NCBI RefSeq assembly: GCF_003369445.1
Contig: NZ_QRCU01000043.1
Coordinates: 26,153-90,152 of the forward strand
DNA from: Arthrobacter silvisoli
GTDB taxonomy: Bacteria; Actinomycetota; Actinomycetes; Actinomycetales; Micrococcaceae
Direction: 5' to 3'
Length of the DNA stretch: 64,000 bases
Shown piece by piece: positions 60,292-64,000 of the stretch. Both the position numbers and the translations under genes were made by a program. The notes beneath the pieces were generated by a model, which saw only the letters and a program-made list of their open reading frames with translations, was not told the DNA's origin and did no database searches. The number at the start of each line of letters is the position of its first letter. Positions within the stretch are counted from its first letter, which is position 1.

Positions 60292-61494
60292 TCAGGACTC
60301 CGAGTAGGGGATGAAGGCGGACACGCGGAAACCGCCGCCGCTGGCCGGGCCGGCGTCCAAGGATCCATCGTAGAGGGCGATCCGCTCGGCCATTCCACGC
60401 AGCCCGTTGCCGTCACCCTGGCCAGGGTCGGCGGCGGCTCCGCGGCCGTCGTCGAGCACGTCGATCCGCAGCCCGCGCCCCTCCCACTGCAGGTCTACCG
60501 CGGCCCGGGCCCGGGGGCCGGCGTGCTTGATGACATTGGTGAGCGCCTCCTGGACCACGCGGTACGCGGTGAGTTCGGCACCCGGCGGCAGCCGGCGCCG
60601 TGATCCGCCGGACAGTCCGGAGGCAACCCCGCCCTGCTCCAAGGACAGGGTGAGGCCGGCGGCACGGAAACCCAGGAAGAGTTCGTCCAGGTCCGAGAGC
60701 CCGGGCAGGGGGCGGGTGCCGGACTGCTCGTCGGAGCGCAGCACGCCCAGCAGGCGCCGCATCTCGGCCAGGGAGTTCCGGCCGGTGCCGGCGATGGTGG
60801 CCAGGGCTTCGGTGGCGAGCTCGGGCTTTGCGGCCGCGGCGTAGCGGGCGCCGTCGGCCTGGGTGATGATCACGGCGAGCGAGTGGGCCACGATGTCGTG
60901 CATTTCGCGGGCAATGTGCGAGCGCTCATCGGCGGCGGCGAGCTGGCGTTCCTGCTGCTGTTCGATCTCCAGGCGGCGGTTGCGGTCCTCGAGGGCCTGC
61001 AGCTGCAGGCGGCGCACCCGGGTCAGGTCGCCCAGGGTCCAGCTGACCAGGACGAGCATCCAGACCAGCACCGTGTAGGTAGCGCCCACCGTGAGGTCCT
61101 GGATGCCGGAGGTGACGCCGCTGCCGTAGTAGCGGGTAGTCAGCATGACCGCCCCCACCAGGCCGAGCACCAGCACCGCGCGGCTCGCCCACACGGGACC
61201 ATAGGCGGCCACCGCGTAGATGATCAGCGGCACGGCGATCTGGCCGGCCACCGGCTGGACCGCCAGCGCCCATTGGACCAGGCAGATGAAGACCACGACG
61301 GCGGCAGCCGCCACCGGGCGCGTGCGCCGCCACGCCAGCGGCACCAGAAGGGCGGCGGAGAGCAGCGCCAGCGGCGGGCGGGACGCGAACGCGTAGACAG
61401 GGCCGAGGATCAGGACCAGGACGGCGGCGACGGCGCAGTCCACCTTGAAGGGGTTGCGCCGGAACCAGCTGTAGAGTGCATGCCGTCTGTCCAC
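60292..61494 (-). CDS. sensor histidine kinase (HisKA_3)
   Basis: A 400-residue membrane kinase. Five or so hydrophobic segments (about residues 18-155) with hardly any outer loop, as in intramembrane-sensing kinases. The phosphorylation helix is [20 protein letters not shown] with His199; the HATPase part has [29 protein letters not shown] and [19 protein letters not shown] at 61494 is the only start that keeps the first helix. It pairs with the response regulator directly downstream. The intramembrane form and adjacent ABC exporter suggest a response to membrane-active compounds. Confidence 0.93.
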   Translation of the reverse strand: MDRRHALYSWFRRNPFKVDCAVAAVLVLILGPVYAFASRPPLALLSAALLVPLAWRRTRPVAAAAVVVFICLVQWALAVQPVAGQIAVPLIIYAVAAYGPVWASRAVLVLGLVGAVMLTTRYYGSGVTSGIQDLTVGATYTVLVWMLVLVSWTLGDLTRVRRLQLQALEDRNRRLEIEQQQERQLAAADERSHIAREMHDIVAHSLAVIITQADGARYAAAAKPELATEALATIAGTGRNSLAEMRRLLGVLRSDEQSGTRPLPGLSDLDELFLGFRAAGLTLSLEQGGVASGLSGGSRRRLPPGAELTAYRVVQEALTNVIKHAGPRARAAVDLQWEGRGLRIDVLDDGRGAAADPGQGDGNGLRGMAERIALYDGSLDAGPASGGGFRVSAFIPYSES

Positions 61495-61628
61495 CCATGC
61501 ACTCTATCCGCCGCCGGAATACGCCCACATCATGCCGTGGTCTGACAAGGCTGTGCGGGCACGCCGCCAGCAGTTCGAATAATGAGACGTTTTTGACCAG
61601 AATGTGGATGCGTTGGCACGCTGGTGGA

Positions 61629-62681
61629 ATGAACGCACGGTCCATTAATCTCGCAGTCATCCCCGGCGACGGCATCGGCCCCGAAGTGATCGCCGAGGCC
61701 GTCAGGGTCCTGGAAAAAGTTGTTGCCAGCGAAGGCATCACCCTTGAGCGCACCGAGTACAAGCTCGGCGCGCAGCACTGGCTGGAGACCGGCGAAACCC
61801 TGCCGGATGAGACCCTCGAAAAGCTCCGCGGGCACGACGCCATCCTCTTCGGCGCCGTCGGTGCGGCACCGGGGGATACCCGCATCCCCTCGGGCATCAT
61901 CGAGCGCGAGATGCTGCTCAAGCTGCGCTTCAGCCTGGACCACTACGTGAACCTGCGTCCCTCCCGCTTGTACGGCACGGTGGGCAGCCCCCTGGCGAAC
62001 CCGGGAAACATCGACTTCATCGTGGTCCGCGAGGGCACCGAAGGACCGTACGTCGGCAACGGCGGCACCCTGCGCGGCGGAACCCCGTACGAGGTGGCCA
62101 CCGAAGTCTCGCTCAACACCGCCCACGGCGTGGAGCGCGTTGTCCGCGACGCCTTCCGGCGCGCCAACGCCCGGCCCCGCAAGCATGTCACCCTGGTCCA
62201 CAAGCACAACGTCCTGGTGTACGCGGGCCACCTGTGGAAGCGCACGGTGGAGGCCGTGGCCCGGGAATTCCCCGAGGTCACCCACGACTACCTGCACATC
62301 GACGCCGCCATGATCTTCCTGGTCACCGACCCGGCGCGCTTCGATGTCATCGTCACGGACAACCTGTTCGGCGACATCATCACCGACCTCGCCGCAGCCG
62401 TTACCGGCGGCATCGGCCTGGCCGCCTCCGGCAACATCAACATGGACCGCACGGCACCGTCCATGTTCGAACCGGTGCACGGATCCGCACCGGACATCGC
62501 CGGCCAGCAGAAGGCGGACCCCACCGCGGCCATCCTCTCCGCGGCACTGCTGCTGGACCACCTCGGTTACGCCGATGCGGCCCGCCGGATCGAGACCGCC
62601 GTGGTCTCGGACGTCGAGTCCCGCACCGGCGAACCGCGCGGCACCGCCGCCATCGGCGACGCCATCCTGGCCGCCCTGTAG
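61629..62681 (+). CDS. leuB: 3-isopropylmalate dehydrogenase
   Basis: A 350-residue enzyme for the third step of leucine synthesis, oxidising and decarboxylating 3-isopropylmalate with NAD. Seen: [20 protein letters not shown] at the N-terminus, the substrate arginines in [30 protein letters not shown], the lysine in LVHKHNVL and the Mg-binding [20 protein letters not shown], then [19 protein letters not shown] at 61629; a weak ribosome site. It is the short actinobacterial form. leuA, leuC and leuD are not in the window. Confidence 0.97.
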   Translation: MNARSINLAVIPGDGIGPEVIAEAVRVLEKVVASEGITLERTEYKLGAQHWLETGETLPDETLEKLRGHDAILFGAVGAAPGDTRIPSGIIEREMLLKLRFSLDHYVNLRPSRLYGTVGSPLANPGNIDFIVVREGTEGPYVGNGGTLRGGTPYEVATEVSLNTAHGVERVVRDAFRRANARPRKHVTLVHKHNVLVYAGHLWKRTVEAVAREFPEVTHDYLHIDAAMIFLVTDPARFDVIVTDNLFGDIITDLAAAVTGGIGLAASGNINMDRTAPSMFEPVHGSAPDIAGQQKADPTAAILSAALLLDHLGYADAARRIETAVVSDVESRTGEPRGTAAIGDAILAAL

Positions 62682-62692
62682 GCGGACTTTTG

Positions 62693-62709
62693 CGCCCCGT
62701 CCCGGGGCG
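62693..62709 (+). terminator. short GC hairpin after leuB
   Basis: CGCCCCG-TCC-CGGGGCG, 7-bp stem, 11 bases after the leuB stop, without a U-run. Confidence 0.5.
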
Positions 62710-62754
62710 TAAGCTTGACTTGAATTACTTACATGCTGCCGTGGTCCGCCGTTG

Positions 62755-62779
62755 AACCATGCTCCGGGGGATGGTTTTT
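62755..62779 (+). promoter_or_regulatory. hairpin with T-run upstream of ilvE
   Basis: AACCA/TGGTT with an inner TCC/GGA pair, then five T (62775-62779), about 50 bases before the ilvE ATG. It looks like a weak intrinsic terminator inside the 5' region. It could attenuate ilvE or end leuB read-through. Confidence 0.35.
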
Positions 62780-62826
62780 CCCGCGGACGGGGTTCGCGTC
62801 GGCCGGTAGCCGATAGTGGAGGAACC

Positions 62827-63939
62827 ATGACTCAGACTGCCCATGGCGTCGAATTCAGCCAGCAGTTCTCGGCGAACCCGAAATCTGCTGAAGAGCGTGC
62901 GGCCATCCTGGCGAACCCAGGCTTCGGCGACCACTTCACCGACCACACTGCGGTTGTCGACTACAAGGTCGATGCCGAAGGCAAAGGCGGCTGGTACAAC
63001 GCACGCATTGAGCCCTACGGTCCCATCTCCCTGGACCCTTCGGCCGCGGTGCTGCACTACGGCCAGGAGATCTTCGAAGGACTGAAGGCCTACCGCCATG
63101 CCGACGGCTCGGTCTGGACCTTCCGTCCCGAGCGCAACGCTGCCCGCCTGAACCAGTCCGCGCACCGCCTGGCCTTGCCGGAACTGCCCGAGGAATACTT
63201 CCTGGGTGCCATCCGTGAGCTCGTACAGGCGGACAAGGACTGGGTTCCCTCCGGCGACGGCGAGTCCCTCTACCTGCGGCCCTTCATGATCGCCACCGAG
63301 GCCTTCCTGGGTGTCCGGGCGGCACGCGAGGTCTCCTTCCGCGTGATCGCTTCGCCCGCCGGCAACTACTTCGGCGGCGAACTCAAGCCCGTCTCGATCT
63401 GGATCTCCCGCGAATACGCCCGCGCAGGCCGCGGCGGAACCGGCGCGGCCAAGTGCGGCGGCAACTACGCCGCCTCGCTGATCGCCCAGCAGGAAGCCGA
63501 AGCGCACGGCTGCAAGCAGGTCCTCTTCCTGGACCACTTCAACGACGACGCCGTGGAAGAACTCGGCGGCATGAACGTCTTCTTCGTGATGAAGGACGGC
63601 TCCCTGGTCACCCCCGCGCTGACCGGGACCATCCTCGAGGGAGTCACCCGCTCCTCGATCATCCAGGTGGCAAAGGACATGGGCCGCGAGGTTGCCGAAC
63701 GCAAGATCACCCTCGCCGAATGGCGCGACGGCGTGGCGTCCGGCGAGATCGCCGAAGTGTTCGCCTGCGGCACCGCCGCCGTCATCACCCCGATCGGCGT
63801 GCTGAAGGATGAAACCGAGTTCATCGGTTCCGAGGACGCCGTGGCCGGCGAAGTCACCATGGCCATCCGCGAGCAGATCCTGGGCATCCAGACCGGCACC
63901 ATCGAGGACAAGCACGGCTGGCTGACCCGCCTCGCCTGA
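62827..63939 (+). CDS. ilvE: branched-chain amino-acid aminotransferase
   Basis: A 370-residue class IV PLP aminotransferase that makes valine, leucine and isoleucine from their keto acids. Seen: AVLHYGQEIFEGLKAYRHAD, FRPERNAARLNQSAHRLALP, SLYLRPFMIATEAFLGVRAA, the PLP-lysine block GTGAAKCGGNYAASLIAQQE, LGGMNVFFVMKDGSLVTP and FACGTAAVITPIG. It belongs to the longer (about 370-residue) branch shared with Mycobacterium. ATG at 62827 with GAGGAACC. Confidence 0.97.
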   Translation: MTQTAHGVEFSQQFSANPKSAEERAAILANPGFGDHFTDHTAVVDYKVDAEGKGGWYNARIEPYGPISLDPSAAVLHYGQEIFEGLKAYRHADGSVWTFRPERNAARLNQSAHRLALPELPEEYFLGAIRELVQADKDWVPSGDGESLYLRPFMIATEAFLGVRAAREVSFRVIASPAGNYFGGELKPVSIWISREYARAGRGGTGAAKCGGNYAASLIAQQEAEAHGCKQVLFLDHFNDDAVEELGGMNVFFVMKDGSLVTPALTGTILEGVTRSSIIQVAKDMGREVAERKITLAEWRDGVASGEIAEVFACGTAAVITPIGVLKDETEFIGSEDAVAGEVTMAIREQILGIQTGTIEDKHGWLTRLA

Positions 63940-63973
63940 GGCCCCACCGGCTCCCGTACGGAACGCCCGACGG

Positions 63974-64000
63974 CGGCCTGCCCACCCAGTGGGCAGGCCG
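63974..64000 (+). terminator. terminator hairpin after ilvE
   Basis: CGGCCTGCCCA and TGGGCAGGCCG pair perfectly (11 bp) around CCCAG. The right arm ends at the last base of the window, so any U-run is outside. Confidence 0.75.

Noticed and set aside
61495..61628. Riboswitch or T-box before leuB
   Set aside because: No T-box specifier, antiterminator or leader peptide could be made out in the 134-base gap.
62733..62816. Short upstream reading frame before ilvE as a leader peptide
   Set aside because: Its 27 codons (MLPWSAVEPCSGG...) have few branched-chain residues and no ribosome site. The hairpin inside it is noted separately.

Overview
The window is high-GC DNA (roughly two thirds G+C by eye) with dense, often overlapping genes, GTG/TTG starts, Shine-Dalgarno sites of the AGGAG type and several probably leaderless genes. 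Protein families and gene order point to an actinobacterium, most likely Arthrobacter sensu lato (Micrococcaceae): NrtR-nadA-nadB-nadC-cysteine desulfurase, ilvD-ilvBNC-serA-leuB-ilvE, Mqo, and the long actinobacterial form of SerA. It reads as ordinary chromosome. No phage, plasmid, insertion sequence or CRISPR array was seen.

Layout. 1-2.9 kb: an ADP-ribosylglycohydrolase cut by the window edge, two small DUF202 membrane proteins, and an aquaporin-family channel. 3.0-7.2 kb: the sbcD-sbcC nuclease operon. 7.3-15.7 kb: transporters and regulators (an MFS exporter converging on an AraC regulator, an IclR regulator divergent from an MHS-type symporter, a phosphoribosyltransferase, a MarR-like protein, an alpha/beta hydrolase, an amino-acid permease). 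15.8-21.7 kb: the NAD operon nrtR-nadA-nadB-nadC plus a cysteine desulfurase, with a palindromic NrtR-type operator on its promoter. 21.7-25.4 kb: GtrA, DM13 and DUF1684 proteins, a lipoprotein and a transglutaminase. 25.4-34.4 kb: a MarR-controlled flavin monooxygenase with a perfect 18-bp palindrome upstream, an orphan AcrB-type RND pump, malate:quinone oxidoreductase, an orphan peptide-binding lipoprotein, tRNA-Leu(UAG) and a Bcp peroxiredoxin. 34.5-35.4 kb: a MarR regulator and two identical tRNA-Lys(CUU) genes.

35.8-39.4 kb is a creatine-use module: an MHS transporter, creatinase and an IclR regulator, with repeated TGCAACA motifs in front of the transporter. 39.5-42.7 kb holds a quinoprotein-type sugar dehydrogenase lipoprotein, a membrane-anchored acidic protein and a LysR regulator placed directly before ilvD. 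42.7-64 kb is mainly branched-chain amino-acid synthesis: ilvD; an attenuator with an 18-codon Val/Thr-rich leader peptide; ilvBNC; a 66-bp tandem repeat array; serA; an unusual FtsX-like ABC system; metG; a two-component-linked ABC exporter on the minus strand; leuB; and ilvE at the right edge.

How the parts work together: IlvBN, IlvC, IlvD and IlvE supply valine and isoleucine, with LeuB serving the leucine branch. Acetolactate synthase would be tuned by leader-peptide translation. NadB and NadA make quinolinate, NadC converts it to nicotinate mononucleotide, and the neighbouring desulfurase probably supplies sulfur for the NadA Fe-S cluster, all under NrtR. The most noteworthy non-textbook items are the 66-bp/132-bp repeat array after ilvC, the asymmetric FtsX-like permease after serA, the creatine cassette with its candidate operators, and a set of probably leaderless regulator genes. 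I found no multi-gene system that I could defend as wholly new.
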